From contig CAMTGL010000152.1 of assembly GCA_947071955.1 (NCBI GenBank), positions 1 to 5,088 of the forward strand: a stretch of 5,088 nucleotides of DNA. Reading direction: 5' to 3'. Positions within the stretch are counted from its first letter, which is position 1; the number at the start of each line of letters is the position of its first letter. A model generated the notes under the pieces. That model saw nothing but the letters and a program-made list of their open reading frames with translations. It was not told where the DNA came from and searched no databases. Shown one piece after another: positions 1 through 5,088 of the stretch. Origin of the DNA: an uncultured Plesiomonas sp. GTDB taxonomy: Bacteria > Pseudomonadota > Gammaproteobacteria > Enterobacterales > CAMTGL01. Both the position numbers and the translations under genes were made by a program.

Positions 1-2682
1 CTCAATGCTTATCTGCGGCCACATGGTTACTTCTTTTCACCCGATCTATCCACCAGCAACCGCGCCACGATAGGCGGTATGATTAATACCGATGCCTCAG
101 GTCAGGGGTCACTGTTGTATGGCAAAACTTCGGATCATGTGCTGGGTTTACGTGCCGTCATGGTTGATGGCACGCTACTTGATACCGCGCCGATGGCTGT
201 CGCGCTGGCCGAACATCTTGCGCAGCAAAAAGAGCGTATCGGGCAGGTGTACCAAACTGTTCTTGGGCGTTGTCGTGAACAACGGGCATTAATTTTAGAG
301 CGTTTCCCACCATTGAACCGTTTTTTGACAGGCTATGATCTCAAGCATGTCTTTAATGATGACCTCAGCCAGTTTGATTTAACCCGTCTATTAACTGGAT
401 CAGAAGGCTCTTTGGCGCTGATTGCCGAAGCAAAACTTAATATCACTGCCATTCCACACGTTAGGCAACTGATCAATATTAAATACGACAGTTTTGATTC
501 GGCACTGCGCCATGCGCCTTTTATGGTACAGGCCAATGCCTTATCTGTAGAGACAGTCGATTCAAAAGTACTCAACCTTGCACGTGAAGACATTGTCTGG
601 CACTCCGTACGAGAGCTGATTACGGATGTCCCCGGTGTGGATATGCAGGGTCTGAATATCGTGGAATTTGCCGGTGATGATGCTGTGCTGATTGAGCAGC
701 AGGTCAATGCGCTGTGCGATAAGCTTGATAGCCTATTACCCGAGCATCTCTCGGGTGTGATTGGCTATCAGCGTTGCAACGATCTGGTCAGTATCGAGCG
801 TATTTACACCATGCGTAAAAAGGCTGTTGGGTTGCTCGGCAACACCAAAGGCGCGGCTAAACCTATCGCATTTGCAGAAGATACCTGTGTGCCGCCCGAG
901 CATTTGGCCGATTATATTGCCGAATTTAGAACCTTACTCGATCAACATGGGCTGCATTACGGCATGTTTGGCCACGTTGATGCGGGGGTATTGCATGTTC
1001 GTCCGGCACTGGATTTGTGTGATCCGCAGCAAGAGATCCTAATGAAAACGCTCTCTGATCAGGTTGTGGCACTGACAGCAAAATACGGTGGCCTGATGTG
1101 GGGTGAACACGGAAAAGGCTTTCGTTCCGAATACAGCCCGCTGTTTTTTGGTGAAACACTGTGGAACGAGCTGCGCCACATCAAAACCGTGTTTGACCCT
1201 GATAACCGGCTGAACCCCGGAAAAATCTGTATTCCACTGAAAGCGGATGCACAATTGGTGCAGGTCAGTGATGAAAAACGTAGCTGGCATGATAAAAAAA
1301 TCCCGCTAACAGTGCGTGAATCTTACCGCGGCGCACTTGAGTGTAACGGTAATGGCCTGTGTTTTAACTTTGACACCCACAGCCCGATGTGTCCCTCGGT
1401 AAAAATTACCCGAGATCGCCGCCACTCACCAAAAGGCCGCGCCGCGTTGGTGCGCGAATGGCTGACACTGCTGGCCGATGAAGGCGCAGATACGCTGGCG
1501 ATTGAAGCATCGTTGACCGGAACACGCACCACATTCCGCCAGCTAATAGCAAAAACGCGCTACACCTTGGCTGCACGGCGCGGTGAGTATGATTTCTCGC
1601 ACGAAGTGAAAGAGGCGATGTCTGGCTGCTTGGCCTGTAAAGCCTGCTCAACACAGTGCCCGATTAAAATTGATGTACCGGCTTTTCGTTCGCGCTTTTT
1701 GCAGCTCTATCACACCCGTTATTTGCGGCCCGTGCGTGATTATATGATTGGCACAGTCGAACAATATGCTCCCCTGATGGCCAAAGCCCCTCGGTTGTTT
1801 AATGCCCTCATGCAGCCAACGTGGATGCAACATCTGACAGAAAAAACACTCGGTATGGTCGATGTACCCTTGCTATCTGTGCCGACATTGCCCGAACAGC
1901 TAACCGGACACACCGCCTTGCAGTTTGATTATGCACAGTTGCAGGCGCTCAGTCAGGCTGAAAAATCACGTTATCTGCTGGTAGTACAAGACCCGTTTAC
2001 CAGTTTTTATGATGCAAACGTTGTTGCGGACTTTATCAGGCTGGCCGAACACTTAGGGTTTCAGCCTGTATTACTGCCGTTCAAACCTAACGGAAAACCA
2101 CAACATGTCAAAGGTTTCCTCACTGGGTTTGCCAATACCGCCGCAAATACGGCAGAGTTTTTAAACCATATTAGCGCATTGGGTATTCCGCTGGTGGGTG
2201 TTGATCCGGCTCTGGTGCTTTGCTATCGCGATGAATACCGTATCACGCTGGGGGATAAGCGCGGTGACTTTAACGTATTGTTGGCTCATGAGTGGCTAAA
2301 AAATCAACTGGTTACCTTGCCAGCTTACCGTAAAACCTCTGACACATGGTATTTGTTTGGCCACTGCACTGAAAGTACCGCATTACCTGAAAGTAGCCGA
2401 GACTGGGCCTCGATATTTGCGCATTTTGGCGCCGAGTTACAAGCGGTTAGTGTTGGGTGCTGTGGTATGGCCGGAACATACGGGCATGAAAAGAAAAACC
2501 GAACACACTCTCAAGGGATCTATGCTTTGTCTTGGCAATCACAACTCAAAATTCGCCCATTAAATCGCTGTGTTTCAACTGGTTACTCGTGTCGCAGTCA
2601 GGTTAAACGTGAAGAGAAAACCGCCATTTTACACCCAGCGCAAGCACTGCTGGCGATTTGTCGCGATGGCAATTTGTTGTAG
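1..2682 (+). CDS. ydiJ: YdiJ, FAD-linked and iron-sulfur 2-hydroxyacid (D-2-hydroxyglutarate type) dehydrogenase, 5'-truncated by the window
   Basis: The reading frame is open from base 1, so the gene starts before the window; the ATG at 79 is an internal Met. The 893 visible residues compare with about 1018 in E. coli YdiJ, so roughly 125 N-terminal residues are missing. Seen in order: the end of a PCMH-type FAD-binding domain (RATIGGMINTDASGQGS, about 61-120), an FAD-oxidase C-terminal cap with GHVDAG and HVRP (about 967-1010), GEHGKG (1102-1119) and DPDNRLNPGK (near 1195). A cysteine-rich ferredoxin-like part follows: C-x5-C-x9-CP at 1342-1395, then classical CxxCxxCxxxCP at 1627-1662, which should hold a [4Fe-4S] cluster. 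A heterodisulfide-reductase-like CCG region comes last (CCGMAG at 2458-2475, then STGYSCRSQ). Known of the family: GlcD/D-lactate dehydrogenase-like flavoprotein fused to a GlpC/HdrB-like module; E. coli YdiJ has been reported as a D-2-hydroxyglutarate dehydrogenase. The electron acceptor, probably a quinone, is inference. menI follows after 240 bases. Confidence 0.95.
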   Translation, partial: LNAYLRPHGYFFSPDLSTSNRATIGGMINTDASGQGSLLYGKTSDHVLGLRAVMVDGTLLDTAPMAVALAEHLAQQKERIGQVYQTVLGRCREQRALILERFPPLNRFLTGYDLKHVFNDDLSQFDLTRLLTGSEGSLALIAEAKLNITAIPHVRQLINIKYDSFDSALRHAPFMVQANALSVETVDSKVLNLAREDIVWHSVRELITDVPGVDMQGLNIVEFAGDDAVLIEQQVNALCDKLDSLLPEHLSGVIGYQRCNDLVSIERIYTMRKKAVGLLGNTKGAAKPIAFAEDTCVPPEHLADYIAEFRTLLDQHGLHYGMFGHVDAGVLHVRPALDLCDPQQEILMKTLSDQVVALTAKYGGLMWGEHGKGFRSEYSPLFFGETLWNELRHIKTVFDPDNRLNPGKICIPLKADAQLVQVSDEKRSWHDKKIPLTVRESYRGALECNGNGLCFNFDTHSPMCPSVKITRDRRHSPKGRAALVREWLTLLADEGADTLAIEASLTGTRTTFRQLIAKTRYTLAARRGEYDFSHEVKEAMSGCLACKACSTQCPIKIDVPAFRSRFLQLYHTRYLRPVRDYMIGTVEQYAPLMAKAPRLFNALMQPTWMQHLTEKTLGMVDVPLLSVPTLPEQLTGHTALQFDYAQLQALSQAEKSRYLLVVQDPFTSFYDANVVADFIRLAEHLGFQPVLLPFKPNGKPQHVKGFLTGFANTAANTAEFLNHISALGIPLVGVDPALVLCYRDEYRITLGDKRGDFNVLLAHEWLKNQLVTLPAYRKTSDTWYLFGHCTESTALPESSRDWASIFAHFGAELQAVSVGCCGMAGTYGHEKKNRTHSQGIYALSWQSQLKIRPLNRCVSTGYSCRSQVKREEKTAILHPAQALLAICRDGNLL

Positions 2683-2874
2683 TCACTATCGCACAATCAT
2701 GTCGGTATAAACCGGTATTTCGTGGCATTTTGAGTGACAACGTCACCCATTGTAAATGTGTAATTATGTGCACTCTAGGGCTGTTATGGGGTTTGCTATC
2801 GAGTTATATCCATAATACTTATAGGGGATGTGAAGCACAAAACTGCCATGACTAGCGATACATACTATTCACGG

Positions 2875-2888
2875 AATTGCATGCAATT
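2875..2888. repeat. 14-base perfect palindrome upstream of menI
   Basis: AATTGCATGCAATT reads identically on both strands and ends 34 bases before the menI start codon. It lies in the 240-base ydiJ-menI spacer, where I see no gene. It could be an operator or simply a small hairpin in the menI leader. No known regulator motif was matched with confidence, and the rest of the spacer shows only weak hairpins (CGGT/ACCG at 2703-2714, GTGAC/GTCAC at 2734-2746) without a T-run. Confidence 0.4.
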
Positions 2889-2922
2889 TATTGAATAACA
2901 TGCTAAAAAAGAGAGTGTACCT

Positions 2923-3336
2923 ATGATGTGGAAGCGTCAGGCAACCCTTAGCCAACTCAATGCAATGGGAACAAATTGTATGGTTGGTCATGTTGGTATC
3001 GAATTTATCGCGTTGAATACAGACAGCATTGAAGCGACGATGCCGGTCGATCAGCGAACTACTCAGCCGTTTGGTTTATTACACGGCGGTGCGTCGGTGG
3101 TATTAGCAGAAACCCTTGGCTCAGTGGCAGGGTACTTGTGTACAGAGGGTGAACAAAAAGTGGTGGGGCTAGAAGTGAATGCCAACCATATCAAAGCAAT
3201 TCGGCAGGGTATGGCGCGCGGTGTTTGCAAAGCATTACATACCGGCAGCCGACATCAAGTCTGGCAGATTGAGATCTTCAATCAGCAAGATCAACTCTGT
3301 TGCAGCGCACGTTTAACCACCGCGATTGTTGATTAA
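2923..3336 (+). CDS. menI: MenI, 1,4-dihydroxy-2-naphthoyl-CoA thioesterase (menaquinone synthesis)
   Basis: The 137-residue protein closely resembles E. coli MenI/YdiI (136 residues): the start MMWKR matches MIWKR, and the blocks MPVDQRTTQPFGLLHGGAS and LAETLGS are shared. MenI is a cytoplasmic hotdog-fold thioesterase (PaaI / 4HBT-like) that hydrolyses 1,4-dihydroxy-2-naphthoyl-CoA to the free naphthoate before prenylation by MenA. Residue 63 is Glu in LAETLGS, the position of the catalytic Glu in the E. coli enzyme, and H54-G55-G56 is the usual oxyanion/CoA-site motif. The start at 2923 is preferred over the second Met at 2926 because it aligns with the E. coli N-terminus and has GAGAG at 2911-2915, seven bases upstream. 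It lies downstream of ydiJ in the same direction, as in E. coli, but here across a 240-base gap, so it may have its own promoter; I found no convincing -35/-10 pair. The hairpin at 3402-3436 ends the transcript. Confidence 0.95.
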   Translation: MMWKRQATLSQLNAMGTNCMVGHVGIEFIALNTDSIEATMPVDQRTTQPFGLLHGGASVVLAETLGSVAGYLCTEGEQKVVGLEVNANHIKAIRQGMARGVCKALHTGSRHQVWQIEIFNQQDQLCCSARLTTAIVD

Positions 3337-3337
3337 C

Positions 3338-3359
3338 CGATTATTAAACGATTATTAAA
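3338..3359. repeat. two tandem copies of an 11-base AT-rich unit after menI
   Basis: CGATTATTAAA occurs at 3338-3348 and again directly at 3349-3359, starting two bases after the menI stop codon. It looks like a local slippage duplication in the 3' untranslated region. I see no functional signal in it. Confidence 0.75.
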
Positions 3360-3401
3360 TGATGAAACGTAGATGATATACGCGGCATTATAGCCTGAAG
3401 G

Positions 3402-3436
3402 TCAGGGCAGTTACTGCAGTAACGCCCTGATTTTCT
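3402..3436 (+). terminator. Intrinsic terminator after menI, with an internal palindrome
   Basis: TCAGGGC (3402-3408) pairs with GCCCTGA (3424-3430). Between them, after a single unpaired A at 3409, sits the perfect palindrome GTTACTGCAGTAAC (3410-3423), so the hairpin is nearly continuous. TTTTCT follows at 3431-3436. The T-run is short but the stem is strong. On the other strand the hairpin has no T-run after it, so it is a weak candidate for ending the convergent small gene at 3476-3646. Confidence 0.8.
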
Positions 3437-3438
3437 AA

Positions 3439-3497
3439 GTTGCTTTCTTCGCTGATTTTCGGGATTTACATTAGATTACAGCGTTACTTTCTTGCTG
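3439..3497. repeat. pair of near-identical 15/16-base direct repeats
   Basis: GTTGCTTTCTTCGCTG at 3439-3454 recurs as GTTACTTTCTTGCTG at 3483-3497, differing by one substitution and one missing base. The second copy lies in the last codons of the small minus-strand gene (read there as part of its Lys/Arg-rich tail) and the first lies just beyond its stop codon. A small past duplication around the 3' end of that gene would explain it; chance is also possible. Confidence 0.4.
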
Positions 3498-3646
3498 CGT
3501 TTAATCTGACGACGGCGGCAAGAGCGGCGGTTAGTGTCAGGTTGTGTATTGTCCTGCTCTTCGCGTAAATGGCGCAATCTCTCAGTTCTGATCACTTCCT
3601 GCAGCATAAGCTCTTGCTCTAGCCAGACCTCTGCACTTTGTTTCAT
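3476..3646 (-). CDS. Hypothetical small arginine-rich protein, 56 residues
   Basis: An ATG at 3646-3644 (minus strand) opens a 56-codon frame ending in TAA at 3478-3476. A good Shine-Dalgarno sequence, AAGGA, lies nine bases upstream of the ATG, which supports translation. The first 32 or so residues (MKQSAEVWLEQELMLQEV and on) are rich in Glu, Leu and Arg and suit an amphipathic helix. A short polar linker (DNTQPDTN) follows, and then a strongly basic tail with RRSCRRRQ and KRSKK and one Cys. No signal peptide or membrane segment is visible. The acidic/amphipathic head and basic tail suggest a cytoplasmic nucleic-acid or ribosome-associated peptide, but this is inference only; I do not recognise the family. 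The gene is divergent from zntB (160 bases between starts) and convergent with menI. An extended -10 candidate lies about 31 bases upstream. Confidence 0.65.
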   Translation of the reverse strand: MKQSAEVWLEQELMLQEVIRTERLRHLREEQDNTQPDTNRRSCRRRQIKRSKKVTL

Positions 3647-3676
3647 TGTCGGTGATCCTTAAAATAGACTTAACGG

Positions 3677-3685
3677 ATGATAACA
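3677..3685 (-). promoter_or_regulatory. Extended -10 promoter candidate for the small minus-strand gene
   Basis: Read on the minus strand, this is TGTTATCAT: the extended TGn motif followed by TATCAT, a 5/6 match to TATAAT. It would start transcription near 3670, leaving a leader of about 24 bases that contains the AAGGA ribosome binding site. The -35 position at a 17-base spacing reads AAATTT, a poor match, as is common for extended -10 promoters. Confidence 0.35.
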
Positions 3686-3720
3686 GGGACGCTAACGCCA
3701 AATTTTATGGGCAGAAATCT

Positions 3721-3768
3721 ATCACAAATTTGCTATTTGGAAATCGGCAAATAGATTCAAAATGTGAT
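3721..3768. promoter_or_regulatory. Nested inverted repeats between the small gene and zntB, possible operator
   Basis: CTATTTG (3733-3739) and CAAATAG (3748-3754) form a 7-base inverted repeat around an 8-base spacer. Outside them ATCACA (3721-3726) and TGTGAT (3763-3768) form a second inverted repeat whose centre is only one base off. The palindrome CAAATTTG (3725-3732) sits inside the left arm. The array lies upstream of zntB and upstream of the divergent small gene, so a shared operator is plausible. The best zntB -10 candidate, TATAGG at 3772-3777, begins just after it but lacks a good -35. The outer arms resemble CRP half-sites, but their spacing is far too wide for one CRP dimer. The regulator is unknown. 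Confidence 0.35.
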
Positions 3769-3806
3769 CGGTATAGGGAATTGTGACGATATTTTAGGAT
3801 GAAAAG

Positions 3807-4781
3807 ATGCAACTAAATGATGTGTTAGTGGAAGGTGCTGTAACCAAGATGTTTTTTGATGGCAAAGGCGGCGCTTTACCAATGAATGCCGCCACAAACG
3901 CTATTCCATCATTACCTGCATGGTTACATCTTGATTACAGCCATCCGCAATCGGCAGAGTGGATTAAAAACAGTGATGTTTTGCCTGAAGGGGTGAAAGA
4001 TGCCCTGCTAGGAGAAAGCTCGCGTCCGCGTTTCACCCGTATCGGAGAAGGCATTTTAGTGACTTTGCGGGGGATTAACTATAACCACGGTGAAAGACCG
4101 GATCAGATGGTTGCGTTGCGTGCCTACATCACCAGCGAGCTGATTGTGTCAACCCGCAAACGCCGTCTGTTTCCGGTGGAGGATGTTGAGTCAACACTCT
4201 GGTCGGGTAACGGCCCGACAGACAGTAGCGAGTGGGTGGTTGAATTGTGTGATGCAATGACAGATTATGCTTCTGAATTTATTGATGATCTGCATGAGAC
4301 CATCATTGACCTGGAAGATGGTCTACTTGAGCACAAAGTGCCTGATCGGGGCCAACTGGGGTTAATTCGCAAACAATTAATCATTCTACGCCGTTATCTT
4401 TCACCACAACGCGATGTGTATTCACGTATTGCCGCAGAAAAAATCCCGTGGTTTAGCGAAGAGGACAAACGTCGGATGCAGGATGTTTCCGAACGTCTTG
4501 GCCGTACACTCGATGATTTGGATGCGGCTATCTCGCGTACATCAGTATTGGCCGACGAAATTGCCAATTTGCTGGCTGATGCAATGAATCGCCGTACATA
4601 TGTGATGTCGCTGCTAGCAATGATGTTTTTACCGGTCTCATTTTTGACAGGGCTGTTTGGTGTGAATTTGGAGGGAATTCCGGGTGAGGGGTTTCGTGGT
4701 AGTTTTACACTGTTTTGTGTGACGCTTGTGGTGGTTGCTATTGGTATTGGTATCTGGCTGAAGAAAAAGCGCTGGTTGTAG
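3807..4781 (+). CDS. zntB: ZntB, CorA-family zinc transporter
   Basis: The 324-residue protein matches the length of E. coli ZntB (327) and its typical blocks: CWLHLDYSHP-like WLHLDYSHP near the N-terminus, ITLRGINYN-like LVTLRGINYN, SRPRFTRIGEG, LIVSTRKRR, EFIDDLHETIIDLED, LRKQLIILRRYLSPQRDV and DAMNRRTYVMSLLAM. The first 260 or so residues form the cytoplasmic funnel domain. Two membrane helices follow at about residues 264-284 and 298-318, with the CorA-superfamily GxN motif as G285-V286-N287 in LFGVN at the end of the first. The C-terminus is basic (KKKRWL), as expected for a cytoplasmic end. CorA-family proteins are inner-membrane homopentamers; ZntB was first described as a zinc exporter in Salmonella and later shown in E. 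coli to take up Zn2+ with protons. The start at 3807 has AGGA at 3796-3799, seven bases upstream. The N-terminal 30 residues are the most diverged part. No terminator as strong as the one after fnrS lies just behind it. Confidence 0.95.
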   Translation: MQLNDVLVEGAVTKMFFDGKGGALPMNAATNAIPSLPAWLHLDYSHPQSAEWIKNSDVLPEGVKDALLGESSRPRFTRIGEGILVTLRGINYNHGERPDQMVALRAYITSELIVSTRKRRLFPVEDVESTLWSGNGPTDSSEWVVELCDAMTDYASEFIDDLHETIIDLEDGLLEHKVPDRGQLGLIRKQLIILRRYLSPQRDVYSRIAAEKIPWFSEEDKRRMQDVSERLGRTLDDLDAAISRTSVLADEIANLLADAMNRRTYVMSLLAMMFLPVSFLTGLFGVNLEGIPGEGFRGSFTLFCVTLVVVAIGIGIWLKKKRWL

Positions 4782-4825
4782 CCGTACGGATTGCATGTAA
4801 TCATGCGCAGAGAGCGGTTTTTGTG
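4782..4825 (+). terminator. Possible weak terminator behind zntB
   Basis: After the zntB stop come the palindrome CCGTACGG (4782-4789), a short hairpin GCATG/CATGC (4793-4797 and 4802-4806) and, 11 bases later, GCGGTTTTT. The hairpin does not abut the T-run, and only a CCG/CGG closing pair could link them, so termination here would be inefficient. Read-through would run into fnrS and stop at the terminator ending at 5028. Confidence 0.25.
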
Positions 4826-4853
4826 GCTAGGTTTGACAATGATGGCCGAAATA

Positions 4854-4897
4854 TTGAGCAAAATCAAAGTAGCAGATAGCCCGTTGTCGCATACTCT
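4854..4897 (+). promoter_or_regulatory. FNR-dependent (class II) promoter of fnrS
   Basis: TTGAG-CAAA-ATCAA at 4854-4867 matches the FNR consensus TTGAT-N4-ATCAA in 9 of 10 fixed positions. Its centre (4860.5) lies at about -42.5 relative to the expected RNA start at 4903, or -41.5 if the start is 4902, the spacing of class II FNR activation. The -10 element is TACTCT at 4892-4897. No good -35 is present, as expected when FNR sits over that position. This agrees with the known anaerobic, FNR-driven control of fnrS in E. coli. Confidence 0.88.
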
Positions 4898-4902
4898 ACT
4901 AC

Positions 4903-5028
4903 GCAGGTGAATACAGTATTTATGCGATGGATGCTGTACTCCACGTTGTCTTAACTTCCTTCAATTTATTTGCATTATATAGCGAACATATATTTTTGCG
5001 GCGCCGATATGATATCGGCGTTTTTTTT
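4903..5028 (+). ncRNA. fnrS: FnrS, anaerobically induced Hfq-dependent small RNA
   Basis: About 126 nt, against about 122 nt in E. coli. Blocks shared with E. coli FnrS, as I remember it, are the 5' end GCAGGTGAAT (4903-4912), GCGATGG in the first loop (4924-4930), CTCCA followed by TTGTCTTA, and CTTCCTT (4940-4961). The first hairpin pairs TACAGTAT (4912-4919) with ATGCTGTA (4931-4938), including one G-U pair; its stem bases differ from E. coli while the loop is kept. A U-rich single-stranded linker follows, then the terminator hairpin and eight T. The position after zntB is as in E. coli, and an FNR box stands at the right distance. FnrS is induced by FNR without oxygen and, with Hfq, represses mRNAs of aerobic functions (sodB, cydDC, metE, folE/folX, maeA, gpmA in E. 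coli). The kept 5' end and linker suggest the same targets. The exact 5' end is inferred from E. coli. Confidence 0.93.
5002..5028 (+). terminator. Intrinsic terminator of fnrS
   Basis: CGCCGATA (5002-5009) pairs with TATCGGCG (5013-5020) around the three-base loop TGA, and eight T follow at 5021-5028. It is the strongest terminator in the window and provides the 3' end and U-tail that Hfq-binding small RNAs need. The core GCCGA/TCGGC is shared with the E. coli FnrS terminator, while the inner stem differs. Confidence 0.95.
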
Positions 5029-5088
5029 ATTAGAAATTTATGTTTATTTAATAATATTTTTTTGCTGCAAACCATAAACCAAAAATAA
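5029..5088. other. AT-rich intergenic end of the window, no feature seen
   Basis: These 60 bases are very AT-rich with several A and T runs. No start codon with a ribosome binding site, hairpin or clear promoter can be supported here. In E. coli the next gene after fnrS is dbpA (RNA helicase), so this may be the beginning of its upstream region; that is inference from synteny. Confidence 0.5.

Noticed and set aside
333..707. 124-codon minus-strand frame inside ydiJ
   Set aside because: It is fully antisense to conserved ydiJ sequence, and its Ser/Thr-rich product is typical of shadow frames.
1342..1395. The odd first cysteine cluster of YdiJ (C-x5-C-x9-CP) as a damaged iron-sulfur site
   Set aside because: As I recall, E. 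coli YdiJ has the same spacing in CNGNGLCFN...MCPS, so it is a family trait and not damage.
2734..2746. GTGAC-AAC-GTCAC hairpin as the ydiJ terminator
   Set aside because: The stem is only five pairs and no T-run follows, so intrinsic termination is not supported.
2754..2775. AAATGTGTAATTATGTGCAC-like segment as a CRP site in the menI upstream region
   Set aside because: The left half is close to TGTGA but the right half matches only two of five TCACA positions.
2658..2855. 65-codon plus-strand frame from the end of ydiJ into the spacer
   Set aside because: It overlaps ydiJ, has no ribosome binding site at the ATG and an unremarkable cysteine-rich composition, so it is not supported as a gene.
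3763..3786. TGTGATCG and TTGTGACG upstream of zntB as a CRP site
   Set aside because: Both half-sites point the same way and neither has a TCACA partner six bases on, so no CRP dimer site is formed.
4394..4867. 157-codon open frame on the minus strand over the 3' half of zntB and the fnrS promoter
   Set aside because: It is antisense to the well-supported zntB, its product resembles no protein I know, and its upstream part would cross the FNR box; it is a shadow of zntB codon use.

Overview
The window carries a stretch of an Enterobacterales chromosome. The evidence is gene content (ydiJ, menI/ydiI, zntB and the small RNA gene fnrS), close protein resemblance to the E. coli counterparts, and a class II FNR promoter. 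The DNA looks moderately AT-rich, and ZntB and the FnrS stem differ noticeably from E. coli. An organism outside the Escherichia/Salmonella group, such as a Yersinia- or Budvicia-like lineage, is my best guess, but the genus cannot be fixed from this sequence. I see no mobile element, CRISPR array, tRNA or rRNA.

Layout: (1) 1-2682 (+), the 3' seven-eighths of ydiJ, a large FAD / iron-sulfur 2-hydroxyacid dehydrogenase whose N-terminus lies before the window. (2) 2683-2922, a 240-base spacer without a convincing gene, holding a 14-base perfect palindrome. (3) 2923-3336 (+), menI (ydiI), the hotdog-fold DHNA-CoA thioesterase of menaquinone synthesis, followed by a hairpin terminator at 3402-3436. 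(4) 3476-3646 (-), an unlisted 56-residue arginine-rich small protein gene with a good ribosome binding site and an extended -10 promoter candidate. (5) 3647-3806, a divergent intergenic region rich in inverted repeats. (6) 3807-4781 (+), zntB, a CorA-family zinc transporter. (7) About 4854-5028 (+), an FNR box, a -10 element and a recognisable FnrS small RNA ending in a strong intrinsic terminator. (8) 5029-5088, AT-rich sequence with no feature I can support.

How the parts relate: menI supports menaquinone, the quinone of anaerobic respiration. FnrS is the FNR-activated small RNA that in E. coli represses mRNAs not needed without oxygen. YdiJ is a respiratory-type flavo-iron-sulfur dehydrogenase that may feed electrons to the quinone pool. 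zntB followed by fnrS is the same order as in E. coli (zntB-fnrS-dbpA), so synteny supports the RNA call. ydiJ followed by menI also matches E. coli, but zntB lies close by only here, as far as I recall. I found no clearly new system. The most valuable items are the FnrS gene with its diverged but structure-preserving 5' hairpin, and the small arginine-rich gene divergent from zntB.
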